Source: Alloalcanivorax profundimaris
GTDB taxonomy: Bacteria > Pseudomonadota > Gammaproteobacteria > Pseudomonadales > Alcanivoracaceae
Direction of reading: 5' to 3'
Assembly: GCF_015265435.1 (NCBI RefSeq)
Contig: NZ_JABJWH010000036.1
Location: 124,001 to 188,000 of the forward strand
Length of the DNA stretch: 64,000 bases
The first letter of the stretch is position 1, and every line of letters starts with the position of its first letter. Below the pieces are notes generated by a model. It had not been told where the DNA came from. It was given only the letters and a program-made list of their open reading frames with translations, and made no database searches. The position numbers and the translations under genes are program-made. Below are positions 35,821 to 44,684 of this stretch, piece after piece.

Positions 35821-36643
35821 AAGCGGTGACCTGGTCGGCGATCTGGCCATGGTGCTGGATCTGTTCGATCTTTCCGTGATCGCCCTGCTGGCGCTGGGCG
35901 GCTTCTGCCTGTGGGCGCTGAACTGGGGCATCCAGCACCTGGGCCACTCGCTGATGGAGCGGGTGCCGGCGCGTCGCTTTCTGATCCTGCAGCTGACCAC
36001 CCTGATCGGCTTCGCCATCTACACTCTGGGCACCGGCGCCTTGATTCTGGGGGTGCTCAATCCGCCCCGGGAGTTCATCCTCGCCGCCGCCGGCTCCATC
36101 GCCGTGGCGCTGGGCTTCGCCCTCAAGGACGTGGCCGCCTCCCTGGTGGCCGGCCTGTTGCTGCTGTTCGACCGGCCGTTCCAGGTGGGCGACCGCATCA
36201 CCTTCGACGACACCTACGGCGAAATCGTCTCCATGGGCCTGCGGGCGGTGCGCGTGCAGACCCTGGATGACAACCTGGTGACCATTCCCAATGCCCGCTT
36301 CATCACCGACGTGGTGGCGTCCGGCAACGCCGGCGAGCTGGACATGATGGTGGTGACGGATTTCCACGTGGGGCTGGACGCGGACCTGGAAGCGGCCCGG
36401 GACATCATCGAGGAGGTGATCGTGACCAGCCGCTACGCCTTTTTGAAGAAGCCGGTGAGCTTCGCCATCGAGGAGGTACCGGTGGCCGAGTATCTGGCGA
36501 TCCGGCTGCGCGCCAAGGCCTATGTGCTCGACGTGCACTATGAGAAGGCGTTCCAGAGCGACCTGGTGCTGCGGGTGACGGCCCTGTTCCGGGAGCGGGG
36601 CATCGCCCGCCCCCGGGAACGGCGCGGCGAGGCACCCGCCTAG
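35813..36643 (+). CDS. MscS family mechanosensitive channel
   Basis: 276 residues. Three membrane helices precede the MscS pore helix TM3 (AAAGSIAVALGFALKDVAASL, about 90-110) and the conserved FDRPFQVGDRITF at the start of the beta domain. The cytosolic vestibule follows (VTIPNARFITDVV to the end). It is translated from within the ATPase stop (8-bp overlap), so the two proteins are made together. MscS channels release osmolytes during hypo-osmotic shock. Coupling to an ATPase is not part of the known mechanism. Confidence 0.9.
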   Translation: MNESGDLVGDLAMVLDLFDLSVIALLALGGFCLWALNWGIQHLGHSLMERVPARRFLILQLTTLIGFAIYTLGTGALILGVLNPPREFILAAAGSIAVALGFALKDVAASLVAGLLLLFDRPFQVGDRITFDDTYGEIVSMGLRAVRVQTLDDNLVTIPNARFITDVVASGNAGELDMMVVTDFHVGLDADLEAARDIIEEVIVTSRYAFLKKPVSFAIEEVPVAEYLAIRLRAKAYVLDVHYEKAFQSDLVLRVTALFRERGIARPRERRGEAPA

Positions 36644-37503
36644 GCGGCGTCCGCCAGTTCCGGCCGGCCGAGCATGTCGGCGAGCTGCTTGAGGGCGCGC
36701 TGGCGCACCGCGCGGCTGTCCTTCTTCTCCGGGTGGAAGCCGGGCTTGTAGTAGGCCAGGTAGGAGCGGCCCAGGCGCCGCAGCCAGCCGGGCTTGCCGA
36801 GCAGCCAGTTAACGCCGTTGAGCACCGAGCGCAGGTCGCGCTTATCGTCCATGTCCTGGCGCAGCTGGATGTAGTGGAAAATGGTGAAGCCGATGAATTC
36901 CACCGTGGTGAAGGCCATTTCCGAGGTGCGGATCCAGTAGTTGTCCACCTGATCGCGGTACACATCGAAGGCCACCGCCTTGTGCTCGCTTTCCTCGATG
37001 GCGTGCCACAACCACAGCGGCAGCATGCGCTCATCCATGCCTTCCAGGAATTCCGGCTCCTCGAGCATCAGTTCCGCCAGCATGGCGGTGAAGTGCTCCA
37101 GGGCGCAGGTCTTGGCCAGCTGCCGCTCCGGCGAGAACTTCTTGGCGATCCACTTCATGCCGTCATGGACATAGTCGTGCACCTTGCGGGTGGGCACGCC
37201 CTTGCTTTCCATGAAGGCGTTGAACTGCTCGTGTTCGTTGCCGTGGTGCGCTTCCTGACCGATGAAGCCCTTGACCCGCTCGCGCAGCTGCGGGTCGGCG
37301 ATGTTCTTCTGGTAATGGCGTACGGAGCGCACGAAGAACCGTTCCCCCTCCGGGAAGGTGCAGGACAGCGCGGTCAGCAGCAGGGTCTTGAACTGATCGT
37401 GGTCGAACCAGTAGCGGGGGATGTCCGGATCGAAGGTGAAATCCATCCGGCGCGGTTGAATATGGCTCTTGTTAGTGCGTCGAATCGGGGCTTGAGCACT
37501 CAT
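36640..37503 (-). CDS. Metal-dependent hydrolase, PF10118 family
   Basis: 287 residues from MSAQAPIRRT (ATG 37501-37503). The histidine and glutamate pattern of the family (GQEAHHGNEHEQFNAF, ALEHFTAMLAEL, WHAIEESEHKAVAFDVY) indicates a helical di-metal site. The family (COG3687) is common in Alcanivorax, Marinobacter and mycobacteria, with no proven reaction. It overlaps the MscS stop by 4 bp in convergent orientation and stands alone on its strand. Confidence 0.85.
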   Translation of the reverse strand: MSAQAPIRRTNKSHIQPRRMDFTFDPDIPRYWFDHDQFKTLLLTALSCTFPEGERFFVRSVRHYQKNIADPQLRERVKGFIGQEAHHGNEHEQFNAFMESKGVPTRKVHDYVHDGMKWIAKKFSPERQLAKTCALEHFTAMLAELMLEEPEFLEGMDERMLPLWLWHAIEESEHKAVAFDVYRDQVDNYWIRTSEMAFTTVEFIGFTIFHYIQLRQDMDDKRDLRSVLNGVNWLLGKPGWLRRLGRSYLAYYKPGFHPEKKDSRAVRQRALKQLADMLGRPELADAA

Positions 37504-37612
37504 AGCGGCACCTGTCATGAAACTGCTCTTGATATGGTCCGCAATATGCGTTGACAGGCCCGTTTGGAGCCAGTGCAGGTCGTGCCATTTTCAAGCGCCA
37601 TGACGGCCCAGA

Positions 37613-37639
37613 CGGCACGGCGGCGATCATGCCGTGCCG
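37613..37639. repeat. 9-bp inverted repeat over the RND stop codon
   Basis: CGGCACGGC and GCCGTGCCG are perfect arms around a 9-base loop that contains the stop codon of the efflux permease gene. No T-run follows on the minus strand, so it is more likely an mRNA-stabilising hairpin than an intrinsic terminator. Confidence 0.5.
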
Positions 37640-40600
37640 CCGTCAGGGCGAATGCGGTAAGCCAGAGTGTACAGGACCGGCACCACGATCAAGGTAAGAA
37701 CGGTGGCGAAACCCAAGCCGAACATGATCACCGCCGCCATCGACTTGAAGAAGGCATCGAACAGCAAGGGCACCATCCCCAGAATGGTGGTTACCGCGGC
37801 CATGCATACTGGCCTGACCCTGGTCACCGAGGCGTGAATCACGGCGTCCAGCGGTGCATTACCGGCATCCATCTCCAATTTGATCTGCTCAACCAGGACG
37901 ATACCGTTCTTAACCAACATGCCGCTCAAACTGAGAAAGCCGAGTAACGCCATGAAACTGAACGGCGCATTGAACACCAAAAGACCGATGGTGACGCCGA
38001 TGATCGCCAGCGGTACCGTGGCCCAGATCACTAATGGCTGACGCAGGCTGTCGAACAGAAGAATAGTGATGATGAACATGAAGAGATAACCCATCGGCAC
38101 ACTGGCGAATACCGCCTCCTGGGCATCCTTGGTGAGTTCGTACTCCCCACCCCAGCTCAGCTCATAGCCGCTCGGCAACGCCAATGCCTCGATCTCGGGA
38201 CGAATACGCCGCAAGATCTGATCACCGGTTTCATCGCCGAGAATATCCGGCTCGGCCTGCACGGTAAGGGTGCGCTTCCGGTCCCGACGCATGATCAGGC
38301 CATCCTCGAGCTTTGTTTCAAACCCGGAAACCAGTTGCCGGATGGCGATGTAATCCTCGAATACCCTCGACCACACTTGCACCTGGTCCAGGTTATTCGC
38401 GCCAAGGCGCTCGACCTCCGGCGGGCGCACTATGATCGGAAGCAAATCCGCGCCGTCACGATAAAGCCCCACCTGAACACCGGAGAAGTTCATCGCCAGG
38501 GCCTGCTCCAGATCCTCACGACTGACGCCGGCGCGACGAGCCTCGGCCTGCTCGAAGCGCGGCACGATCACCTTCTCTCGCTCGCGCCAATCATGGCGAA
38601 TGGCTTCCAGCCCGGGGTCCCTGTGCATGACCTCTTCCACCTTCACCGCCAAGCCGCGCAGGACGTCCGGGTCCGGCCCGGACAAACGCGCTTCAATGGT
38701 CGCGCTGGCGGAGGGCCCGATCATCAGACGCTTCATCTTGATGAAGGCCGAGGGGTGCTCCCCGGCCAGCCGTTCCTGGAGTTCCGCTATCACACCGTCG
38801 ATGTTGTCGCGTTCATCCACCTCCACGATCAACTGCGCGTAGGAAGGGTAACGACGTTCCGGAAAATACGGCAGCATAAAGCGCTGCGCGCCCTGACCGA
38901 TGGTGCTGGTCACCGACGTGACATGACCGGTCTTGAGCAATGAGGCTTCCAGCTTTTCCACGCCTTCCCGGGTGGCACGGATATCGCTGCCCTGGGGCAG
39001 CCAGTAGTCGAGCAGGAAAATAGGCGTGTTGGAGGGTGGGAAAAATGACTGTTTCACCAACCCGAAGCCCGCCACCGCCGCCACCAGCAATACGCACATG
39101 AATATCAGGGTCAGTACGCGGTGATGAATGGAGCGATGCAGCATCCCCCGATAAAGGCGAAAGAAACCGCCCTTATAGGGATCTTCTCCAGCGCTATCGC
39201 CATCCGCCTCCGCCACCCTGTCGCCGGAAAACAGCATATTGGCGAAAAAGGGGGTCAGGGTGATCGCCACCACCCAGCTCAACAGTAGCGACACCAAGAG
39301 CACCCAGAACAGGCTATTGGTGAACTCACCGGATGCGTCGCTGGAGAGGCCGATGGGTGCGAACGCGGTAATGGCGATGACCGTGGCGCCGAGCAACGGC
39401 CATGCGGTCTGACGGACAATCTCCGCCGCCGCCGCTACCTTGGTCAACCCACGCGTTATCCCCACCAGGATGCCCTCGGTGATAACGATGGCGTTGTCCA
39501 CCAGCATCCCCAGAGCGATGATCAACGCCCCCAGGGAGATTCGCTGCAGCTCAATGCCCATCACCGCCATGGCAATAAAGGTACCGAGGATGGTCAGCAG
39601 CAGGATACCGCCCATCAGAACGCCGGAGCGCAGGCCCATGAACAGCAACAATACGCCGATGACGATCATCACCGCCTGGCCCAGATTCCACAGGAAAGCA
39701 CTGACCGATTCATCCACTTCGGCGGGCTGATCGTAAACCGTCGACAGGTCCATCCCGGCGGGTTGCCGGTAGGAAAGCTCCGCGAGACGTTGGCGCACGC
39801 GCTCACCAACATCCACCACATTGACTCCCGGGGCGAAGGAAATACCCAGCGTCAATGCCGGCTTGCCACGATGCCGATAAAGATGATCCGGCACTTCCCT
39901 GTAACCGCGTTTGATCTCCGCCACGTCGCTCAAATAGACGAGTTGCTCCGCGCCAGGCTCGGAGATCAAAAGATCGCCCAGGTCCCGCACCGAAGTGAAA
40001 GCCCCGTCCGGGCTGATCCGAAGCTGCTCGTCATCGACCCGGACCTTCCCGGCGGGATTGACCGTGTTCTGTGTATCCAGCAGGGAGAAAATCCGCTCCG
40101 GGCTAATCCCCAGATTGGCCATGTGATTCCGCGACAGCTCGAGAAAAACCTGTTCCTGACGCTGACCGGCGACCTGCACACGCCCCACGCCCTCGACCAG
40201 CACCAGCTCCCGGGTCAGTACGTCGGCGTAATTCTTAAGGTCCTGATAGGCGTAGCCATCGCCGGTGAGCGCCAACAGAATGCCGTAGACGTCGCCAAAA
40301 TCGTCGAGTACCTGAATGCCTCCGGCTCCCGGGGGCAACCTCGGCTGAATGTCATGCGTCTTACGACGCAGCTCGTCCCAAATCTGCTTGAGATCCTTTT
40401 CCCGATAGATCGGTTTCATTTCCACGGTGATCTGGGACAGACCGGCACTCGATATGGAAGTAACGTAATCCACGTAGGGAAGGCTCTGGATCTCCTTTTC
40501 CACGGGCAGGGTGACTTCCTCTTCCACCTCCAGGGCGGACGCGCCCGGGTATTCGGTATTGACCAGCGCGGTCTTCAACGTGAATTCCGGGTCTTCCAAT

Positions 40601-40701
40601 TGCCCCAGTCGCGTAAAACTGACCAGGCCGCCGACCAGCAACACCACCGCGAACAGCCAGCTTACGACCCGATGCCGGACAGCGTACTCGGCGATACCCA
40701 T
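37627..40701 (-). CDS. RND efflux pump permease (HAE1-like)
   Basis: 1024 residues, the normal length of an AcrB-like pump, with twelve helices and two periplasmic loops (about 35-330 and 560-865). In TM4 the motif is GMLVDNAIVITEG: the first relay aspartate is kept and the AcrB D408 position is asparagine, as in several RND subfamilies. It is most like TriC/MexF-type drug pumps. The ATG at 40701 shares one base with the stop of the adaptor gene. With that adaptor it would export drugs or detergents; no outer-membrane channel gene is adjacent. Confidence 0.92.
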   Translation of the reverse strand: MGIAEYAVRHRVVSWLFAVVLLVGGLVSFTRLGQLEDPEFTLKTALVNTEYPGASALEVEEEVTLPVEKEIQSLPYVDYVTSISSAGLSQITVEMKPIYREKDLKQIWDELRRKTHDIQPRLPPGAGGIQVLDDFGDVYGILLALTGDGYAYQDLKNYADVLTRELVLVEGVGRVQVAGQRQEQVFLELSRNHMANLGISPERIFSLLDTQNTVNPAGKVRVDDEQLRISPDGAFTSVRDLGDLLISEPGAEQLVYLSDVAEIKRGYREVPDHLYRHRGKPALTLGISFAPGVNVVDVGERVRQRLAELSYRQPAGMDLSTVYDQPAEVDESVSAFLWNLGQAVMIVIGVLLLFMGLRSGVLMGGILLLTILGTFIAMAVMGIELQRISLGALIIALGMLVDNAIVITEGILVGITRGLTKVAAAAEIVRQTAWPLLGATVIAITAFAPIGLSSDASGEFTNSLFWVLLVSLLLSWVVAITLTPFFANMLFSGDRVAEADGDSAGEDPYKGGFFRLYRGMLHRSIHHRVLTLIFMCVLLVAAVAGFGLVKQSFFPPSNTPIFLLDYWLPQGSDIRATREGVEKLEASLLKTGHVTSVTSTIGQGAQRFMLPYFPERRYPSYAQLIVEVDERDNIDGVIAELQERLAGEHPSAFIKMKRLMIGPSASATIEARLSGPDPDVLRGLAVKVEEVMHRDPGLEAIRHDWREREKVIVPRFEQAEARRAGVSREDLEQALAMNFSGVQVGLYRDGADLLPIIVRPPEVERLGANNLDQVQVWSRVFEDYIAIRQLVSGFETKLEDGLIMRRDRKRTLTVQAEPDILGDETGDQILRRIRPEIEALALPSGYELSWGGEYELTKDAQEAVFASVPMGYLFMFIITILLFDSLRQPLVIWATVPLAIIGVTIGLLVFNAPFSFMALLGFLSLSGMLVKNGIVLVEQIKLEMDAGNAPLDAVIHASVTRVRPVCMAAVTTILGMVPLLFDAFFKSMAAVIMFGLGFATVLTLIVVPVLYTLAYRIRPDGGTA

Positions 40702-41774
40702 CACAGGCCCCGCTCGCGAGTCAGCTCACGCACCGCCTGTCCCTCCTCCAGGCGATGCACACCGGCACTTACTACCCGATCACCCGGCTCCAACCCCTTG
40801 ACGATTTCCACCCCGGAACCGGTCACCGCCCCCAGCGTCACGGTTTCCGCATGCACGGTCCCGGCCTCCGGGTCCAGGCGCCAGACCCGGGCCCCTTCCT
40901 TTCCGTCCTGATTGAAAATCGCACCCACCGGCACCCGGGCCCGTGGCCGCTTTGGACCGTTCAACTGCTCTTCGTCAACCCGGACTTCCGCGCTCATGCC
41001 AGGCAGGACCGCCAGTACCTCGGGGGTGGGCAAGGTGACGACCACGGAGTAGGCCTGGGTGGAACCGGAGCGAGCCTCATGCTCACGGTAGACGGCGGGA
41101 AAACGTTGCTCCGGCAAGGCCGGAAAGATCACCTCGGCCCGGAAAGTCCGGTCCAGCGGCGCCATGCGGGAAATGAAGCTTTGCGAAACGGAAAACCGCA
41201 CATCAATGGTAGCGCTGCTCTGCAGATTCATGACCGGCTCTTGAGCCTGCACGAATTGATGGTTTTCCTGCTCGGTGCTCGCCACGACACCATCATAAGG
41301 AGCGAGCAGGCGGGTGTATGAGAGGTTGTCCCGCGCCAACTTGAATGCCGCCCGGGCCTGATGATAACGGCTCAACAACTCATCCAGTTCGGATTCCGCG
41401 ATCACTCCCCGTTCCGCCAGAACGCGGCCACGTTGGTAATTCTTCTCCGCCAGCTCGGCATCCGCCTGGCTTCTGTCCAATTCATTCTGGAAATCCCGCG
41501 GATCCAGGCGAGCCAGCAACTGCCCCTCCTCGACACGCTGGCCATCCTTCACCGGCAGTTCCACCAACTGGCCTGAAACACGAAACGCCAGCTGGGAGCG
41601 TTCCGTGGCCATCACGCGGCCAGGATAACGGCGCCCGCCATCGTCACCCCTGTCCACGGTGACGAGCTTCACTGGTACCGGCCCGTCCTTGGCTTTCGAC
41701 GCCGGCTCCCCACATCCCACCAGGCCCAGCATCATCAGTGCCGCGCCCCCTATTATCCCTATTATCCTTTTCAT
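40701..41774 (-). CDS. RND periplasmic adaptor lipoprotein (membrane-fusion protein)
   Basis: 357 residues from MKRIIGIIGGAAL (ATG 41772-41774). Lipobox LVGC near residue 18. Lipoyl half RYPGRVMATERSQLAFRVSG and VKDGQRVEEGQLLARLDP, an alpha hairpin (about 90-140), the second lipoyl half TRLLAPYDGVVAST, then beta-barrel and membrane-proximal domains (LPGMSAEVRV, VPVGAIFNQDG). Operon with the RND permease. No repressor gene adjoins. GC is lower than in dps next to it. Confidence 0.92.
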   Translation of the reverse strand: MKRIIGIIGGAALMMLGLVGCGEPASKAKDGPVPVKLVTVDRGDDGGRRYPGRVMATERSQLAFRVSGQLVELPVKDGQRVEEGQLLARLDPRDFQNELDRSQADAELAEKNYQRGRVLAERGVIAESELDELLSRYHQARAAFKLARDNLSYTRLLAPYDGVVASTEQENHQFVQAQEPVMNLQSSATIDVRFSVSQSFISRMAPLDRTFRAEVIFPALPEQRFPAVYREHEARSGSTQAYSVVVTLPTPEVLAVLPGMSAEVRVDEEQLNGPKRPRARVPVGAIFNQDGKEGARVWRLDPEAGTVHAETVTLGAVTGSGVEIVKGLEPGDRVVSAGVHRLEEGQAVRELTRERGL

Positions 41775-41889
41775 CACTGTCTGCCTTTTCCTGGCGACCC
41801 AATACGGGCTGTATACCGAACAAACAAAACCGGAGAGTACAATAAATACCAGGAAGGGTCGAGGACAAGACCGGGAGAGGAGGAGAGAG

Positions 41890-41919
41890 AGAAAAACAAA
41901 GGCCGGCGGAGCGCCGGCC
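41890..41919 (-). terminator. Rho-independent terminator of dps
   Basis: On the minus strand, GGCCGGCG and CGCCGGCC form a perfect 8-bp stem with a 3-base loop, followed by TTTGTTTTTC, about 37 bp after the dps stop. Confidence 0.88.
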
Positions 41920-41955
41920 GAAAATGTCGAAGGGGGTCTTGATATGTCCCTCGTG

Positions 41956-42405
41956 TCAGTCGCCCAGGTGGGCGGACAGCATCCAGGCCGCTTTTTCGTG
42001 AATCTCGATGCGGTCGCTGGCGATCGCCGCGCTGCCTTCGTCCTCATGCTCGCCGGCCAGCCTGAGCACCTTGTTGGCCCGTTCGGCCACGGTGCGATGA
42101 TCGGCGGTCAGCGTCTTCAGCATTTCGGTGGCGTCCGGGTTGCCTTCGGCGTCCTTGACGGTGGACAGCTTGGCGAAATCGGCGTAACTGCCCGGCGCTT
42201 TCTCGCCCAGGGCGCGGATGCGCTCGGCGATGGTGTCCACCGCGGTGGCCAATTCCGTGTACTGCTCCTCGAACAGAAGATGCAGGCCGTGGAACATGGG
42301 GCCGGTGACGTTCCAGTGATAGTTGTGGGTCTTCAAGTACAGGGTGTAGCTTTCGGCGAGCAGCTTGCTCAGTTCCTGGGCCACTTCTTTGCTGTGTTCA
42401 ATCAT
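41956..42405 (-). CDS. dps: DNA-protection ferritin-like protein Dps
   Basis: 149 residues. Dps ferroxidase ligands are visible: H and D/E in KTHNYHWNVTGPMFHGLHLLFEEQYTEL (quoted in part) and the later EGSAAIASDRIEIHEKAAWM. It forms a dodecamer that oxidises Fe(II) with H2O2 and stores iron. A strong AAGGAGGTAAGG site precedes the ATG and a strong terminator follows, so it is monocistronic and well expressed. The N-terminus is short and lacks the lysine tail that binds DNA in E. coli Dps. Confidence 0.93.
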   Translation of the reverse strand: MIEHSKEVAQELSKLLAESYTLYLKTHNYHWNVTGPMFHGLHLLFEEQYTELATAVDTIAERIRALGEKAPGSYADFAKLSTVKDAEGNPDATEMLKTLTADHRTVAERANKVLRLAGEHEDEGSAAIASDRIEIHEKAAWMLSAHLGD

Positions 42406-42737
42406 TGCCTTACCTCCTTGAGAGCCGTGAAAGGGTTCTCCATAGGATGCCCCCTTTTTCCGTTTTCACAAGCTGAGCGGAATCAAACCCGGCTCGCTTT
42501 CGCCCGTGACGGCGCTTCGTGCTCGTATGACCCCAAGACTAGTGGCCATCGGCGGTGCCGGCGAACAGATTCTGCGAATCACGACCATAGAAGCGAACAA
42601 TCCATCTTTTACCCTCCATAGACACAGCAATTTGGCGACCGATCACGCCAGCGCATCACCGCCCTTTACAAGGGACCTCGGCTGTCGCCATGATGCCGCT
42701 TCGGGGACCCCCTCGGGCAACCATCCAAGGAGCCATC
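42406..42737. other. 332-bp gene-free divergent region between dps and hemolysin III
   Basis: It should contain the dps promoter and the promoter of the hemolysin-III-like gene. I find no convincing OxyR or Fur site, no repeat, and no credible coding frame. Confidence 0.5.
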
Positions 42738-43397
42738 ATGGCCTCACGGCACGACGCCGCGACGGCGGACTATTCTCTGCTGGAAGAGTTTCTCAACAGC
42801 CTCACCCATGGTCTGGGCCTGGTGCTCAGCCTGGTGGGCACGGCGGTCCTGGTGGTGGCGGCGAGCCTGCTCGGCGACCCTTGGAAAATCGTCAGCTTCA
42901 GTGTCTTCGGCGCCACCCTGGCGCTGCTCTACGCCGCCAGCATGCTCTATCACGGCAGCCGGCGGCCGCGCCTGCGGGCGGTCTACAAGATGCTGGATCA
43001 CTGCGCCATCTTCGCCCTGATCGCGGGCACCTACACCCCCTTTCTGCTGGTCAACATGCGCGGCCCGGTGGGCTGGACCCTGTTCGGTGTGATCTGGGGG
43101 CTGGCCGCCACCGGCATCATCCTGAAGCTGGTATTTGGCAACCGCTACAAGCTCGCCCGGGTGGCGATCTACCTGGCCATGGGCTGGCTGGTGCTGTTCG
43201 CCTCCGGGGAACTGGTGGACAGCATCGACCCGCTGGGCTTCTGGCTGCTCCTGGCCGGCGGCATCACCTACACCGCCGGGGTGATCTTCTACCTGGCCGA
43301 CCGCATCCCCTATAACCACGCCATCTGGCACCTGTTCGTGGTGGGCGGCAGCGCCTGCCATTTCGCCGCGGTCTACTTCAGCGTCCTGCCGGCCTGA
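42738..43397 (+). CDS. Hemolysin III family (PAQR-like) membrane protein
   Basis: 219 residues (ATG 42738, AAGGAG upstream). Seven membrane helices with the family sites LNSLTHGLGLVLSL, AASMLYHGSRRPRLRA, the DHCAIFALIAGTYTPF segment and the terminal HAIWHLFVVGGSACHFAAV, in which conserved histidines and aspartate form the metal site of PAQR receptors and ceramidases. In bacteria the role is unclear (membrane fluidity or lipid turnover). Confidence 0.92.
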   Translation: MASRHDAATADYSLLEEFLNSLTHGLGLVLSLVGTAVLVVAASLLGDPWKIVSFSVFGATLALLYAASMLYHGSRRPRLRAVYKMLDHCAIFALIAGTYTPFLLVNMRGPVGWTLFGVIWGLAATGIILKLVFGNRYKLARVAIYLAMGWLVLFASGELVDSIDPLGFWLLLAGGITYTAGVIFYLADRIPYNHAIWHLFVVGGSACHFAAVYFSVLPA

Positions 43398-43426
43398 AAC
43401 CCCTCCGATCCGCGCACGGTCCGGGC

Positions 43427-43457
43427 TTGCCTTTTTATTATATAAATAAATATAATA
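43427..43457 (+). promoter_or_regulatory. Promoter and inverted-repeat operator of the ArsR-YeeE operon
   Basis: TATTATAT (43436-43443) and ATATAATA (43450-43457) are perfect 8-bp inverted repeats around AAATAA. The right arm contains a consensus -10, TATAAT (43451-43456), and TTGCCT (43427-43432) is a -35 with an 18-bp spacer. AT-rich palindromes over the -10 are the usual site of BigR/SqrR-type repressors. The 22-bp AT block stands out in a GC-rich window. Confidence 0.8.
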
Positions 43458-43485
43458 TTTTTACTTCAAACGTTGAGCCCACCCC

Positions 43486-43836
43486 ATGCCCGAGATCACC
43501 GCCCCCACCCTGACGGACGCCGACCTGGCCGCCCTGCGCGACGGCGCCGGCGCCGGCGCCGCCTGCGGCTTTCTGCGTGCCCTCGCCCACGAAGACCGCC
43601 TGATGCTGCTGTGCCAGCTCAGCCAGGGCGAGTGCTCGGTGCGGGAACTGGAGGCCCGGGTCGGCCTGGGCCAGCCCAGCCTGTCCCAACAGCTGGGCAT
43701 CCTGCGCCGTCAGGAGCTGGTGGTCAGCCGCGCCGAGGGGCGCCGGCGCCTGTACCGGGTGGCCGATGCGCGCGTGCTGACCCTGCTGCAAACCCTGCAC
43801 GGCCTGTTTTGTCCGAACCGGGAGACCGACCGATGA
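43486..43836 (+). CDS. ArsR family repressor, BigR/SqrR-like sulfane-sulfur sensor
   Basis: 116 residues with a winged helix (CSVRELEARVGLGQPSLSQQLGILR). Cysteines at 50 (GECSV) and 109 (LFCPN) occupy the positions of the pair that BigR and SqrR join by a sulfur bridge when persulfides are present; two further cysteines lie at 27 and 43. It is followed, with ATGA overlap, by two YeeE-type genes, the same context as known BigR/PigS operons. Likely represses this operon from the palindrome upstream. The start codon has a poor ribosome site. Confidence 0.88.
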   Translation: MPEITAPTLTDADLAALRDGAGAGAACGFLRALAHEDRLMLLCQLSQGECSVRELEARVGLGQPSLSQQLGILRRQELVVSRAEGRRRLYRVADARVLTLLQTLHGLFCPNRETDR

Positions 43837-44270
43837 CCGTGGACTGGACCGCTTTCACCCCCTGGACCGCCCTGGCCGGCGGCCTGATGATCGGCGTCGC
43901 CGCCTCCGCCCTATGGCTACTGATGGGCCGCATCGCCGGCATCAGCGGCATCCTGGGCGGCGTGCTGGCGCCACAGTCCGGCGATCTGGGCTGGCGGCTG
44001 GCGTTCCTCGCCGGCCTGCTGGTTTCCCCGTGGCTGTACTTCCTGGCCGCCGGCCCGGCGCCCCTGGAGGTGAACGCGTCCACGCCGGTGCTGATCGTCG
44101 CCGGCCTGCTGGTGGGCTACGGCACCCGGCTCGGGTCCGGCTGCACCAGCGGCCATGGCGTGTGCGGCCTGTCGCGGTTGTCTCCCCGCTCCCTGGTGGC
44201 CACGCTGCTGTTCATGGGCGCCGGGTTCCTGACCGTCTATGTGACGCGGCATCTGCTGGGAGGTGCGTGA
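43833..44270 (+). CDS. YeeE/YedE family sulfur-compound transporter, first half
   Basis: 145 residues, four membrane helices. The signature [17 protein letters not shown] holds the conserved cysteines thought to shuttle thiosulfate or sulfane sulfur. Homologous to the N-terminal half of full-length YeeE; the other half is encoded by the next gene, as in pmpA/pmpB. The ATG overlaps the regulator stop, and its own stop overlaps the next start. Located in the inner membrane. Confidence 0.9.
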   Translation: MTVDWTAFTPWTALAGGLMIGVAASALWLLMGRIAGISGILGGVLAPQSGDLGWRLAFLAGLLVSPWLYFLAAGPAPLEVNASTPVLIVAGLLVGYGTRLGSGCTSGHGVCGLSRLSPRSLVATLLFMGAGFLTVYVTRHLLGGA

Positions 44271-44677
44271 TGAACCGCTTGGTGGCGTTTCTGGTGGGGC
44301 TGGTGTTCGGCCTTGGACTGCTGGTGTCGCAGCTGGCCAACCCGGCCAAGGTGCTGGCGTTCCTGGATCTGGCCGGTGCCTGGGATCCCTCCCTGGCGCT
44401 GGTGATGGGCGGCGCCGTGGCGGTGGGCATGGTGGCGTTCACGGTGTCGCGGCGGTGGCGCCGGTCCCTGCTCGGCGAACCGCTGCGCTGGCCCGGCGCC
44501 AACCGGCCGGATCGGCCACTGGTGATCGGCGCCTTGCTGTTCGGCGCCGGCTGGGGGCTGGCGGGCTTCTGCCCGGGCCCGGCCCTGGTGGCCGCCGGCG
44601 CTGGCCATGGCCAGGCGCTGCTGTTCGTGGCCGCCATGCTGGCGGGCATGGGGCTGTTCCGCCTGACCCGCCGCTGA
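44270..44677 (+). CDS. YeeE/YedE (DUF6691) family transporter, second half
   Basis: 135 residues, four helices, with the family motif LAGFCPGPALVAAG carrying one conserved cysteine. It begins [18 protein letters not shown] and starts one base before the upstream stop ends (TGATG). With the first-half protein it would form a complete channel for sulfur species. It meets glutathione peroxidase tail to tail, seven bases apart. Confidence 0.88.
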   Translation: MNRLVAFLVGLVFGLGLLVSQLANPAKVLAFLDLAGAWDPSLALVMGGAVAVGMVAFTVSRRWRRSLLGEPLRWPGANRPDRPLVIGALLFGAGWGLAGFCPGPALVAAGAGHGQALLFVAAMLAGMGLFRLTRR

Positions 44678-44684
44678 ACGGCGG

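Noticed and set aside
33772-36018. Long minus-strand frame opposite the ATPase gene
   Set aside because: Antisense shadow; the plus frame has Walker motifs and helices.
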